Shown: positions 19,247-27,856, counted from the first letter of the stretch. The stretch is DNA of 35,385 nucleotides from Hyphomicrobiales bacterium (GCA_002746425.1 NVXB01000001.1:1-35385), one strand, 5' to 3'. The notes: generated from the sequence alone by a model not told the origin. A program made the numbers and translations.

Positions 19247-19530
19247 GTATTTCTTTCTACATGATAGAACCATTCATCAATAGTATAAATTTCAGGTAAA
19301 TTAATTACACATTTATCATCACTATCTCGATAAAAGTGATCAGGACATTCAAAAATCATTCCACCCAAATTGAAAATATATTCTTTTTTATTTGAATCAG
19401 CAGCAAGATATGCTTTCATTTTATCTTCAAAATGTACAATAAAAGCTTCTGCTGATTCATATATAAATGGTGAAACATGATTCCAAGCTTCTACTTCGGT
19501 TGTTGTTTGATATTCGCATATAAGTCGCAT
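19243..19530 (-). CDS. Hypothetical protein
   Basis: 95 residues with two cysteines and a FxHVERNT end; no family recognised. Its promoter and leader (19531-19585) are nearly identical to those of the next upstream gene. Confidence 0.65.
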   Translation of the reverse strand: MRLICEYQTTTEVEAWNHVSPFIYESAEAFIVHFEDKMKAYLAADSNKKEYIFNLGGMIFECPDHFYRDSDDKCVINLPEIYTIDEWFYHVERNT

Positions 19531-19556
19531 AATGTATCTCCATTGTTTCTAAAGAT

Positions 19557-19585
19557 AATATAATCAAATTATCAAGTGATGTACA
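19557..19585 (-). promoter_or_regulatory. Early-type promoter, duplicated cassette copy 1
   Basis: TGTACA (19580-19585), 17 bases, TATATT (19557-19562). The following leader, TCTTTAGAAACAATGGAGAT and onward to the ATG, is the same as at 19909-19941. Confidence 0.78.
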
Positions 19586-19593
19586 CTGTTTAA

Positions 19594-19908
19594 TTATGAT
19601 TTTTGAATATCAGTTACAATTTTATGGGCACGGCGCAAATTTAATTGATCATATCCGTCTTGAGCTGTAACATGTCTCAATTCTTTAATTGCAGCAACAG
19701 TTTCGCCTTCATGCGCCAACTCAATCCAAGTTTTCTTAGGAACAGGTTCTTCAAAAATGATATCTTCAATCAATGCAGGAATACTTATTTTTTGGTTGTC
19801 TGGTTCAAACCATACTGACCGACCAGAATTAGATAGGCCATGAGTTTTTCCTGATAGGCCCAAATAAGTTGCACGTTTACCTGTATAAATGTTTTCCGAA
19901 TTTTTCAT
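19594..19908 (-). CDS. Hypothetical protein with L7/L12-like C-terminus
   Basis: 104 residues. The C-terminal ETVAAIKELRHVTAQDGYDQ, then LRRAHKIVTDIQ, resembles the GxxIxAIKxxRxxTGLGLKEAKxxVD helix pattern of the ribosomal L7/L12 C-terminal domain, found alone in several phage proteins. The N-part (TGKRATYLGLSGKTHGLSNS) is unassigned. Function unknown. Confidence 0.62.
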   Translation of the reverse strand: MKNSENIYTGKRATYLGLSGKTHGLSNSGRSVWFEPDNQKISIPALIEDIIFEEPVPKKTWIELAHEGETVAAIKELRHVTAQDGYDQLNLRRAHKIVTDIQKS

Positions 19909-19934
19909 AATGTATCTCCATTGTTTCTAAAGAT

Positions 19935-19963
19935 AATATAATCAAGTTATCAACTAATGTACA
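19935..19963 (-). promoter_or_regulatory. Early-type promoter, duplicated cassette copy 2
   Basis: TGTACA (19958-19963), 17 bases, TATATT (19935-19940), followed by the same leader as copy 1. Lies just after the helicase stop. Confidence 0.78.
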
Positions 19964-19968
19964 ACACT

Positions 19969-21600
19969 TTATTCAATTATTTGAACTGCATCTAAAAACC
20001 ACTCAGGTATCTGTTTCTTCTGATACCATATCATACCATTAAATCTAGAATCTAATATATAGGTATCACAATGATCTTCTTTATTTCTAACTCCGCGACC
20101 GCACATCTGAATAGTTTCTTTCAGTGTTCCATTAAAATAAAACTCTTTATTATATTTTAAAATAGCTTTCATCCATTTGGATTGTACTGGTTTATAGGGC
20201 ATTTTAAGAATGAGTTGAAATCTCGCTAATTCATTCTTAAAATCATAACCAGTTGAAAGGCTAGGTGATACTAAGATAGAATCATTTTTCGGTGGATTAT
20301 TAATATAACTTTCAATATCAATTCTATTTTTAGGAATAATCATTCTTCTAGCATGTTTAGACTGCTTCACTAAATCATATGCTCTAGTGTATGATACGGT
20401 ATGAATTATTCCTCTTTCGCCAATATGTTCCCCAATAATAGCATCAATATTCTTAGTTAATTTAGGTGTTACACTATCAGTTTTCTGTTGATTACAAAAA
20501 TAAATTTGTCTATTTTCAATAGGAAAATCTGAAGTTAATGTGACTAATTTTACATCATCTAAATCCAAATCCTTTTTATATTGTTCTAACCCACAGAGTG
20601 TAGCGGTCATATGTAGAAAATGATCTGATTTCCTAAAAATACCAAACTGTGCAATATCACCAGGAAAAATGGCCTTAAGTTTATTATTCTCTAACACGAA
20701 TTTTGAATTTATTCTAGATTCTGCTAACATTTCGCACTGATCGCCCAGTTCTCCAGCTTCGCCAGTAGCTTCTATAAGAGATTTAATTGTTTTTTTGTCT
20801 TTATCTGGAAGAGTAGACATTTTTCTTCCATTAGCCACTTTCTTCGCAGCGTCCATAAAATATTCTCTTAAATTTTCGAAATAATCTTTTTCCTTTAAGA
20901 GCAAATTCCTATCACTATTATTAGGAGAATAAATGTCATTATTAGAATTATTGTCAATCATTTCATTGATAAAACTCATATGATCGTCAATTTCTTCTTT
21001 AATTTTTCTGGAATATTTTGCCATAGAGGGTTCAAAAGAAATTAAAGATCTTTCTAATAATTCTTCAGGCAAGAGATGACATTCATCAATTATCATAACA
21101 TTAGAACGATTGCTGCCAGGTAAATTACATATCATACCACAGGCTTCGACCATAAACGCGAAATTAGTGAGTCTAAGATTAGATTTCATCCAAGCGCTTC
21201 TTGCTATCTGATATTTGCAATTATATCTGCACGAATTATTCTTCTTCATAAAACAGGTTTGGTCATTATATTTAACAGAAAAATCACCTGTCACATTACA
21301 TTCATAATTGCTCTTGCCATAAAGATTATCAATTTTAATCTTTTCGGCCATATATTGTTTCTGAAGGTTAATAGTTTTGGTAATAAGAGAAATTTTATTC
21401 TTATTTTTCTTATCTTTGGTAGGAATAATTTTGTTTGAAGTAGATTCTAATATTCTATGTGTAATATAAAGAGCAATAATAGATTTTCCGGTGCCTGTTG
21501 GTGCATCTAAAATAACATGTTTTTCACCGTCTTCAAAATATTTAATAATTTCGTCAGCAGCTTTTTGCTGGCGATCACTTAAAGTATATGGAAATTTCAT
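19969..21600 (-). CDS. Fe-S superfamily 2 helicase (DinG/Rad3-like)
   Basis: 543 residues. LSDRQQKAADEI (Q-motif-like), Walker A APTGTGKS (33-40), four cysteines at about 101, 116, 124 and 128 as in the Fe-S domain of XPD/DinG, Walker B IIDECH (170-175), then SLSTGYDF and QMCGRGVRN in the second RecA domain. The order is that of Rad3-type 5'-3' DNA helicases. The role may be recombination, replication restart or repair. T4 itself uses unrelated helicases. The start at 21600 is preceded by AAGGATTATT. Confidence 0.85.
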   Translation of the reverse strand: MKFPYTLSDRQQKAADEIIKYFEDGEKHVILDAPTGTGKSIIALYITHRILESTSNKIIPTKDKKNKNKISLITKTINLQKQYMAEKIKIDNLYGKSNYECNVTGDFSVKYNDQTCFMKKNNSCRYNCKYQIARSAWMKSNLRLTNFAFMVEACGMICNLPGSNRSNVMIIDECHLLPEELLERSLISFEPSMAKYSRKIKEEIDDHMSFINEMIDNNSNNDIYSPNNSDRNLLLKEKDYFENLREYFMDAAKKVANGRKMSTLPDKDKKTIKSLIEATGEAGELGDQCEMLAESRINSKFVLENNKLKAIFPGDIAQFGIFRKSDHFLHMTATLCGLEQYKKDLDLDDVKLVTLTSDFPIENRQIYFCNQQKTDSVTPKLTKNIDAIIGEHIGERGIIHTVSYTRAYDLVKQSKHARRMIIPKNRIDIESYINNPPKNDSILVSPSLSTGYDFKNELARFQLILKMPYKPVQSKWMKAILKYNKEFYFNGTLKETIQMCGRGVRNKEDHCDTYILDSRFNGMIWYQKKQIPEWFLDAVQIIE

Positions 21601-21664
21601 AATAATCCTTAATTCATATGTTCAAATAAATAATAAGCAGACATAATATGGTAATATGTAAAAA

Positions 21665-21832
21665 TTAATGATGTAATTGCCATAGATAAATAATACCTCC
21701 TAAAAGAATACTAATAGGCCATGTTAATGATATTAATATTGAAATCGATCTAGGTGCTTCAATTGTATTACACACAGATAATGTTAAAATAATGCCTATA
21801 ACATACATCCATATAAATGCAAAAATAATCAT
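21665..21832 (-). CDS. Small membrane protein (55 residues)
   Basis: MIIFAFIWMYVIGIILTLSV, then two short polar residues groups, then ILISLTWPISILLGGIIYLW: two membrane helices. The ATG overlaps the stop of the upstream small membrane gene (ATGA). Unknown function. An 11-codon frame follows at about 21608-21643 without a ribosome site and is not called. Confidence 0.65.
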   Translation of the reverse strand: MIIFAFIWMYVIGIILTLSVCNTIEAPRSISILISLTWPISILLGGIIYLWQLHH

Positions 21833-22008
21833 CTTCGCCACTCTATTAATTCCTGAATAATTTCAATCGCCACTATAATTGGAAATAATACAAACCAAAA
21901 AGTCGCAGTAAATAATTTACCTGTTTTATTCATATAAGCATCTTCAGCTAAGGTAAACACCGCCAATGCGCCGAATAAGTATAACCATATAATTAAAAAT
22001 GTAGTCAT
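21829..22008 (-). CDS. Small membrane protein (59 residues)
   Basis: Two hydrophobic stretches (TTFLIIWLYLFGALAVFTL and ATFWFVLFPIIVAIEIIQEL) separated by EDAYMNKTGK. Starts 1 base after the RegA stop, ends overlapping the next gene. A typical small phage membrane protein; role unknown. Confidence 0.65.
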   Translation of the reverse strand: MTTFLIIWLYLFGALAVFTLAEDAYMNKTGKLFTATFWFVLFPIIVAIEIIQELIEWRR

Positions 22009-22009
22009 T

Positions 22010-22393
22010 TTATTTTCCTATCGTATATTTAGATACTAATTGCCATTCGTTTTTTTCTTTAGAGGATAATACTTTTATTAGGGACATATCAATTTTAGTA
22101 AGATCCTCCATTGATTCTAATAAATCCCATTCTTGTAATAAACTCACAATGGTATTACGTCTAAGAATATCTTGATCTGAGATATCTACAGTTTTACCAT
22201 CAAAAGCAAGCATTTCTTTAAAATGCATAATAGCATAATTGCCCTGCTTATGAAATATATGGCACGATTGTGTTAATGTTTTGTTCTTAAAAGAAGCAAT
22301 ACCAATTCTTGTTAATGTTTCTCTTACAATATTAAAGTCATCTTTATCTTTTAGATTGATCGTAATGCCCATGTCTTTAAATAAATCATTCAT
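22010..22393 (-). CDS. regA: RegA translational repressor
   Basis: 127 residues from the ATG at 22393, with AGAGGTGG just upstream; the T4 start corresponds to a later Met (MGITINLKDKDDF). VRETLTRIGIASFKNKTLTQ, SCHIFHKQGNYAIMHFKEML and C-terminal WQLVSKYTIG align with T4 RegA (122 residues) along its length. RegA binds early mRNA start regions, including those of the clamp and clamp-loader genes, and competes with ribosomes. It overlaps the gp62 gene end by 8 bases, as in the T4 gene order. Confidence 0.9.
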   Translation of the reverse strand: MNDLFKDMGITINLKDKDDFNIVRETLTRIGIASFKNKTLTQSCHIFHKQGNYAIMHFKEMLAFDGKTVDISDQDILRRNTIVSLLQEWDLLESMEDLTKIDMSLIKVLSSKEKNEWQLVSKYTIGK

Positions 22394-22799
22394 CTTTACC
22401 ACCTCTGTTTTTTATTTTTATTAAATCATCATCTGTCATGAGGCTTAAATATTCAAGCGCTCTTTTTTTATTTATTTTATAATGTTCTGCCACTATAATC
22501 ACATTTTTGTCGGTTTTAGGCGATTTATACCATCTATGTGGTCTTTTACATTTTCTTATAGTTCCCAGATAATAATCATATTGAAGCATGCTATCCAGAC
22601 CATAATTTTGATTCATTTCATTTGACTGTATTACAGTATCGTAATGAAATGAAAAAGCTTTATTTGTTAAAAAGGCGTTATAGTCAGATTCTCTGGAAGG
22701 ATCTGATCTAATAGAATGTTTACCCTGTTGAATTGCATTAATAAATGCAAACGGACTACTCACTATCGCCCCCATCGTACCTGATTTCTTGAATTTCAT
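22386..22799 (-). CDS. 62: Clamp loader small subunit (gp62-like)
   Basis: 137 residues, shorter than T4 gp62 (187). SPFAFINAIQQGK, DYNAFLTNKAFSFHYDTVIQ, SNEMNQNYGLDSMLQYDYYL and KRPHRWYKSP follow the T4 gp62 pattern. It forms the clamp loader with gp44 (4:1 in T4) to place gp45 on DNA. Its position between gp44 and regA is that of T4, with a zinc-ribbon gene inserted. Confidence 0.85.
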   Translation of the reverse strand: MKFKKSGTMGAIVSSPFAFINAIQQGKHSIRSDPSRESDYNAFLTNKAFSFHYDTVIQSNEMNQNYGLDSMLQYDYYLGTIRKCKRPHRWYKSPKTDKNVIIVAEHYKINKKRALEYLSLMTDDDLIKIKNRGGKDE

Positions 22800-22926
22800 G
22801 TTCTTTTTCTAATAATTTGTAACAATCTGAACATACTGCTTCTTTGATTGTATAATCGCTTCCAACTACTTCAACATCTCCGGCCTTAAAAAACATGAAT
22901 TTGTCGCACATCCAACATTTCTTCAT
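22756..22926 (-). CDS. Zinc-ribbon small protein between gp44 and gp62
   Basis: 56 residues: KKCWMCDKF and AVCSDCYKLLEKEH give two CxxC knuckles about 27 residues apart. The ATG overlaps the gp44 stop (ATGA) and the gene overlaps gp62 by 44 bases. It is well conserved in layout and probably binds zinc; possible adaptor for the loader or RegA. Confidence 0.7.
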   Translation of the reverse strand: MKKCWMCDKFMFFKAGDVEVVGSDYTIKEAVCSDCYKLLEKEHEIQEIRYDGGDSE

Positions 22927-23870
22927 AAAAATTCACAATCAACCATCACTTCAACTAAGAATGCTGCAGTATTAATTTCCTGGTCCATAACAAAAGCATT
23001 TTGATATTGATATTTACCCAATGTAAGAACTAATTGAGGGATTGATTGTGGTTTTAAGAATGCATAAGCAAGATCATAAAATTCTCTGTAAAGATCCTGA
23101 GCACCTAACTCTGGGTGTTCTGTCAACCATTTTCTTGTAGAATTGAAATCCTTTTCTTTCAACATAGGCATCAATTCTTCTAGATGTTGTTGTGTTTGAT
23201 TTTTAAGGCTTTCAGCATTAATTTCACCAAATTTAGAAGCCATTTGAATTTGGCCAATAAATTTTCTAAAATCAAGTGAATTTTTATTACTAGCCATGAA
23301 ATCCACGATGTCTTTTTCGATATATGGAATTTCCTCTGTATCAAGAATTTCAAGAATTCTCTTATAGAAGGATTTCATAAGAATAGCACGTTCTTTAGGA
23401 TTGACTGTAAAATCGATTAAATTCAGTCTAGAAAGAAGTGGTCCAGTTATCATAGATTTGATATTACATGTAAAAATGAAACCTGTCATTTTTGAATTTT
23501 CTTCAATGAATGCTTTCATAGCATCCTGAGTAGCTGACGTCATTTTTTCAGCTTCATCAAAAATAACATATTTTCTTCCACCATCAAGGCTTACCTTAGT
23601 AACAAATCCTTGAACTAAATCACGTAATGTGTCAATATTACCATGTAAAGACGCATTTACAAAAATATATTCTGCATCTAATTCTTCCATCATTGCTTTA
23701 GCAATAGTAGTTTTTCCTAAACCAGGAGGGCCAGATAAAATAAGATTGTCTTCAATTACACCCTTTTCTAAATAAGTTTTGAAAATATGTTTAATACGAA
23801 ATGGCAAAATACATTTATCTAATTTAGTTGGACGATATTTTTGGTCCCAAATTACTTCACTCTTCATCAT
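22923..23870 (-). CDS. 44: Clamp loader large subunit (gp44-like AAA+ ATPase)
   Basis: 315 residues from the ATG at 23870, which overlaps the clamp gene by 14 bases. WDQKYRPTKLDKCILP (as in T4 gp44 EQKYRPSTIDECILP), Walker A GPPGLGKTT (47-55), Walker B VIFDEAEK, sensor-type FIFTCN and LLSRLNLIDF with an SR rather than SRC. The ATPase loads gp45 on primer-template DNA. Gene order 45-44-62-regA is that of T4. Confidence 0.92.
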   Translation of the reverse strand: MMKSEVIWDQKYRPTKLDKCILPFRIKHIFKTYLEKGVIEDNLILSGPPGLGKTTIAKAMMEELDAEYIFVNASLHGNIDTLRDLVQGFVTKVSLDGGRKYVIFDEAEKMTSATQDAMKAFIEENSKMTGFIFTCNIKSMITGPLLSRLNLIDFTVNPKERAILMKSFYKRILEILDTEEIPYIEKDIVDFMASNKNSLDFRKFIGQIQMASKFGEINAESLKNQTQQHLEELMPMLKEKDFNSTRKWLTEHPELGAQDLYREFYDLAYAFLKPQSIPQLVLTLGKYQYQNAFVMDQEINTAAFLVEVMVDCEFL

Positions 23871-24543
23871 AAGTAGATTTTCCCTCCGGTGATACAAAAT
23901 ATGTCACATTCTCTGATTCAAATTTGGCTAGTCCTTTAAAGCACAGAGATACATTATAATCGCCGCTAATAAGCAATAAATCATTAATATCAAAAATCAT
24001 ATTAAAAATTCTATCAGTTTCACCAATTTTGATAGTAAATTCGTCTTGTTTTTTCTGGGCTTTTTTAGTTAATTTAATATCATATGTTGTTAGAAATAAA
24101 TCATTTCCATCACCACGAAAAGTAATATTTGGTTTTCCCAATGCTTTAGCAGATTTTACAATAGTTTTAATATCACCTGATGACACTTTAGTTTCGATTT
24201 CTGTAGATGGCAGTTTAAAACTTTTAGCATAATTTGGATGAGAAATGTGTTCTTCACTATCATATCTAAAAGTTGCCCGCTTACCACTTGAATCCGAAAT
24301 CGCCAAATGAGCTTCATAAAATTCAATCTCGGGATCATCAAATAATTTTATGAGCTGCAATAATTTTTGTAACTCATAAATACCAAAATCGACTGTAAAA
24401 TCTTCTTCTACAGTTGCTATACAAGTGGGAGAATTACCTAATTCTGGTTTGGTTTTGATGACATTACCAGATTCAATCCAAATGGATTTATTAATCGTGG
24501 TAAAAGATGTTAAAATTTCAAGTGTTTTTTTACTTAATTTCAT
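23857..24543 (-). CDS. 45: Sliding clamp (gp45-like)
   Basis: 228 residues, the same length as T4 gp45. MKLSKKTLEILTSFTTINKS matches T4 MKLSKDTTALLKNFATINSG, and the C-terminal FDINDLLLISGDYNVSLCFK and AKFESENVTYFVS match too. It forms the trimeric ring that holds the polymerase and, in T4, activates late transcription with gp55. It has its own promoter at 24566-24594. Confidence 0.92.
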   Translation of the reverse strand: MKLSKKTLEILTSFTTINKSIWIESGNVIKTKPELGNSPTCIATVEEDFTVDFGIYELQKLLQLIKLFDDPEIEFYEAHLAISDSSGKRATFRYDSEEHISHPNYAKSFKLPSTEIETKVSSGDIKTIVKSAKALGKPNITFRGDGNDLFLTTYDIKLTKKAQKKQDEFTIKIGETDRIFNMIFDINDLLLISGDYNVSLCFKGLAKFESENVTYFVSPEGKSTYDEE

Positions 24544-24565
24544 TCACTACTCCATTATTCTAATT

Positions 24566-24594
24566 ATATTAACACATATTATTCTAAAAGTACA
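24566..24594 (-). promoter_or_regulatory. Early-type promoter for the clamp operon
   Basis: TGTACT (24589-24594), 17 bases, TAATAT (24566-24571), 23 bases before the gp45 ATG (leader with TGGAG). Confidence 0.65.
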
Positions 24595-25401
24595 TCATGA
24601 ATTTAGCGCAGCCATATGAGGGAGTGATCCTCTATATAAATATGTACCAAAATGTTGTAATTGCATCCAGGGTAATAGCCATACCTTTAGACCAGCAGTT
24701 CTGGCTTTTCTGCAGAACCAATAATCCTCACTTAGATATTGTTTAGTATCAGGATCGATTTCGCAATGAAAAAAAGCATTGATTTCTCTTTTGCCATCAA
24801 AATGTTCAGAGCGATTATGATCTGGTTTATAACTAGTTTCAGGATATGCTTTAGCAAATTTTTCAAACGTTTCACGCTTAATAACCATGAAACCAGTGCC
24901 ACCATCTCGGATTTCGACAGGTTGATCTACTTTAAACGAATCGCCATTCAGTTGAGAAAATACATAATCACCTACAAAATGTTCAAGATCATTAGGATTT
25001 TTGTCTGCAAAACCTTTATTGACGGCTTTTACAATCTTTTCCCATGCGATAGCTTTCTTAGGGTATGGAGCACAGACGATATCATAATCATCGTTTTCCA
25101 TGGATAAATGCCATGCAGCTAGAACATCCTCTGGTTTAAATACAATATCTGCATCGATGAAAATCATTGTGTCGCATTTTGACCTAAGAAATTCATCTGC
25201 TACATAATTTCTAGCTCTTTGAACCAGACTTTCTTGGTAAAGAAAGTGAGGTTGAATTTTAATGCCATTGCTTGCAGCAAGAGCCATAAGATTTAAAAGC
25301 GCACCAGTTGTCACTCCTGTACAGACTCCGCCATACATAGGAATACCAATAAAAAGCCCATTGGATTTTCTTAGTTTATCTAAATTAATGTCTATTTTCA
25401 T
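24595..25401 (-). CDS. Glycosyltransferase-like protein (GT-A fold)
   Basis: 268 residues. FIGIPMYGGVCTGVTTGALL start, ESLVQRARNYVADEFLRSKC, then MIFIDADIVFKPEDVL with a DxD-type metal site, and a later GGTGFMVIKR and SEDYWFCRKA with acidic catalytic candidates. These are the features of GT2-like transferases seen in phages. Possible targets are DNA bases or virion sugars. It overlaps the macro-domain gene by 4 bases. Confidence 0.78.
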   Translation of the reverse strand: MKIDINLDKLRKSNGLFIGIPMYGGVCTGVTTGALLNLMALAASNGIKIQPHFLYQESLVQRARNYVADEFLRSKCDTMIFIDADIVFKPEDVLAAWHLSMENDDYDIVCAPYPKKAIAWEKIVKAVNKGFADKNPNDLEHFVGDYVFSQLNGDSFKVDQPVEIRDGGTGFMVIKRETFEKFAKAYPETSYKPDHNRSEHFDGKREINAFFHCEIDPDTKQYLSEDYWFCRKARTAGLKVWLLPWMQLQHFGTYLYRGSLPHMAALNS

Positions 25402-25859
25402 AAATCATACACCGTAAATTCTATTGAGGGGTTTAATTCTTCGAAGTCTTCTATTAGTCTTTCAATGATATTCCAATCGCCACCGCCGAGACCAGCACCA
25501 ATTCTAGGAATAGCAACTGTAATAGATTCGCCACCATATTTAACTAAATTTTGTAAACAGCTAACAAGAGCAATATAATTAACATGTCTGCCAACAGAGC
25601 CAAAATGATCCTGGGTGATCATATTTACTATAGTTTTCCCACTAGTACCGCGCGCGGGTATAATATCGCCTAACATTACTTCAGTTGGCAATTCACCGGT
25701 TCTATGAATATCACAATGTTCTTTATATTTTTTATATGCATATGGATGTTTTTTCTTAATTTGTAAAGCTACACCACTACCCATTACACCCTGAGCATTA
25801 CATCCATGAGCAATATATGTTTCAGTAGCTTCTAGGAGATCGCCTCTTTTATATTTCAT
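25398..25859 (-). CDS. Macro-domain protein (ADP-ribose 1''-phosphate type)
   Basis: 153 residues from the ATG at 25859, which follows GAGGTGAAA. MKYKRGDLLEA, then IAHGCNAQGVMGSGVALQIK (HGCN, GVMGSGVA loop) and VAIPRIGAGLGGGDWNIIER match the Poa1p-like macro branch, which removes the phosphate from ADP-ribose 1''-phosphate. In yeast this compound is a by-product of tRNA splicing. Other macro proteins remove ADP-ribose from proteins or nucleic acids, a plausible anti-defence role. Confidence 0.85.
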   Translation of the reverse strand: MKYKRGDLLEATETYIAHGCNAQGVMGSGVALQIKKKHPYAYKKYKEHCDIHRTGELPTEVMLGDIIPARGTSGKTIVNMITQDHFGSVGRHVNYIALVSCLQNLVKYGGESITVAIPRIGAGLGGGDWNIIERLIEDFEELNPSIEFTVYDL

Positions 25860-25869
25860 TTTCACCTCT

Positions 25870-26550
25870 TTAATAATTATGAGTAATATGATTAGCAGCA
25901 ATTTCATCAAAAGGCTCTTCACCTTCTTTATCATTAGTGCATAACCATATTTCTGCTAAAAGCCCTTCAATTACAAATACTTCTGATTTGCTAAGCGTCC
26001 CTTTAAGATGATATCTATTTACCATATCTAAAATCTTGTCACGATTATAGAGTGAAATTACGCTCTTATTATTAATATTTTCTACTAAAATTTTATAGAA
26101 ATCAGCAATATTAACATTTAATGCATTATAGATTTTTCTACCACTACAAAGTGTTTCTGTATAAGTTATCTTTCTAATTTTAGGTTCGATTTTCTTATTA
26201 TTAGCTTCTTTAATAAGATCTGGAAAGTTACCAGCATTTTTAACATCGTCAACCAAAACACCCATCTGTTTAGCATCATATAAAATAGCGCAGCAAGCCA
26301 TAATATGTCCTAAATGATCTACACCAGAATCTTCTGCAAATTCTTCACCATCAACACATGCAGCCCAATGGCGATAAATAGCGTCTAAATAAATAGATTT
26401 TACTACCTTAGATTCTCGCCAATTCATCCTTCCGTATTTTTTTGCGCCATCATCCATAGCTTGGGCTAATGGTACCAATGCAGACAAAGGAACTGACATA
26501 ATTCCTTGTTTTTTACTTCCAGCGTCTAATTTTGGATTATTTGTTTTCAT
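25870..26550 (-). CDS. dATP/dGTP diphosphohydrolase-like protein
   Basis: 226 residues. The N-half LVPLAQAMDDGAKKYGRMNW, SIYLDAIYRHWAACVDGEEF and DSGVDHLGHIMACCAILYDA fits the PF18909/DUF5664 family of phage deoxypurine nucleotide hydrolases; conserved E, H and D positions are present. The C-half is unassigned. It shapes the dNTP pool; relatives serve modified-base genomes, but no PurZ is visible here. Confidence 0.75.
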   Translation of the reverse strand: MKTNNPKLDAGSKKQGIMSVPLSALVPLAQAMDDGAKKYGRMNWRESKVVKSIYLDAIYRHWAACVDGEEFAEDSGVDHLGHIMACCAILYDAKQMGVLVDDVKNAGNFPDLIKEANNKKIEPKIRKITYTETLCSGRKIYNALNVNIADFYKILVENINNKSVISLYNRDKILDMVNRYHLKGTLSKSEVFVIEGLLAEIWLCTNDKEGEEPFDEIAANHITHNY

Positions 26551-27160
26551 AATATTTTAAACCTTCTTCAAGCCATTCTTTTTCATAATTTTTCATCATT
26601 AACCAATCAAGTGTAGTATCATTATTATTTATGCGATTATCCCAAATAAACCACGAATAACTTACCATACCGCCAATTTGTTTTTTTCTTAAATCATTTT
26701 CAAAAGCACAATTGACTCTATCAGAGAATGTTAATATTTTAGTTGGTGGATTTTCTTTAAAGAAATAATGGCGATTTCTACTTTCTAGAAAGGTTGTTCT
26801 TAAAAATATGCATAATAGTTCAACCTCTGGAACAACATGTTGAATAAATTTTAAGGGTATTTTACTGCTATAAGGCGGATTAGTAATTACCGTTCGCCCT
26901 TTATAATCCAAATCAAATGCATCTTTACCAAATTCAACACTTGTTATAGTATCATATTCATACAAATCGCTAGAAGAAACAATTTTATTATTTCTCTCTA
27001 ATTCTTTGCTAATCCAGCCTTTACCTGCAAATGGTTCCATTACTTGTTTAGGTATATCATAATTCTTTAAAAGAGAATATGTCGCCAGAGGCGGTGTAGG
27101 ATAGAAATCGTTGCTGTTTCTATCCTTAGATGCTTTTCGCATAATATGTTTATTTTTCAT
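26537..27160 (-). CDS. DNA adenine methyltransferase-like protein
   Basis: 207 residues. NDFYPTPPLATYSLL, VMEPFAGKGWISKEL (AdoMet motif I) and VITNPPYSS (catalytic NPPY) define an N6-adenine/N4-cytosine type methyltransferase of the small phage class. It may protect phage DNA from restriction. It overlaps both neighbours, so translation is coupled. Confidence 0.82.
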   Translation of the reverse strand: MKNKHIMRKASKDRNSNDFYPTPPLATYSLLKNYDIPKQVMEPFAGKGWISKELERNNKIVSSSDLYEYDTITSVEFGKDAFDLDYKGRTVITNPPYSSKIPLKFIQHVVPEVELLCIFLRTTFLESRNRHYFFKENPPTKILTFSDRVNCAFENDLRKKQIGGMVSYSWFIWDNRINNNDTTLDWLMMKNYEKEWLEEGLKYYENK

Positions 27161-27369
27161 ACATTATCCAACGCTATTTGTAGCATTTTAATACAAACTG
27201 CTTTTGATCTCCATTGATTACCCATGTCACATTCTGCTATAAAGCCAGTCGGTGCATGTGTGACACGAATTTTAGTTAAAAATGTCGTTATATGTTTTCT
27301 ATCAACGTATGTTTTTATATCTAAATCCTCATCTTTAATTTTAGTCAAATATTTCACCCAATCTACCAA
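27157..27369 (-). CDS. Small protein resembling a release-factor fragment
   Basis: 70 residues. IRVTHAPTGFIAECDMGNQW, then RSKAVCIKMLQIAL resembles the VRITHxPTGIVVxCxxxRSQxxNKxxAxxxL stretch of release-factor peptidyl hydrolase domains, but the catalytic GGQ is absent. Similar GGQ-less small proteins are known in other phages. Function unknown; it could bind ribosomes or RNA. Confidence 0.6.
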   Translation of the reverse strand: MVDWVKYLTKIKDEDLDIKTYVDRKHITTFLTKIRVTHAPTGFIAECDMGNQWRSKAVCIKMLQIALDNV

Positions 27370-27856
27370 TATTATCTCTATGTGATGGTGCTTCCCATCC
27401 CTCGGGTTTAATTAAATCAGGAAGACCTAATGGATTTGGTCGTGATGCTTTAATGCCAACCTCTTTAGACATATTGGCTTTATGCACTGCACTCCATGCC
27501 TTTTGAGCGTTAACTTCAAACAAATCTAAAGTACCAATAGCAACAACTACAAGATCAATCAATGCATCAACAACATCGTCTGCTGACTCACTATCTTTCA
27601 TTTCATTCAATTCTTCTTCTAAAAACGCAATTCGAAATTTTAAGAGAGCCTCAAGTTTTTCCTTATCAAATTCTTTCACTTTTTCGGGTATTTGATAATG
27701 ATTATGCATATCTTTAATATCATCAACCCAAGGCATATCCCATGGTAAACCATCATTCAGAAAAATCAATTCTGGGTCTGGCACAAAGCACCCATCGAAT
27801 ATTTCTTCGCCGTAAACATTTACAGGTTCGTCTATTACTTTTAATTTATCGCTCAT
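27341..27856 (-). CDS. MazG/PRA-PH-like nucleotide pyrophosphohydrolase
   Basis: 171 residues. LLKFRIAFLEEELNEMKDS, then DDVVDALIDLVVVAIGTLDLF gives the ExxE...D..D metal pattern of all-alpha NTP pyrophosphatases, followed by AWSAVHKANMSK as in phage relatives. It hydrolyses (d)NTPs to monophosphates. It overlaps the release-factor-like gene by 29 bases. Confidence 0.8.
   Translation of the reverse strand: MSDKLKVIDEPVNVYGEEIFDGCFVPDPELIFLNDGLPWDMPWVDDIKDMHNHYQIPEKVKEFDKEKLEALLKFRIAFLEEELNEMKDSESADDVVDALIDLVVVAIGTLDLFEVNAQKAWSAVHKANMSKEVGIKASRPNPLGLPDLIKPEGWEAPSHRDNIGRLGEIFD

Noticed and set aside
24635..24642. Plus-strand TATAAATA octamers inside coding regions as late promoters
   Set aside because: No plus-strand gene follows them, and such octamers are expected by chance in AT-rich DNA.
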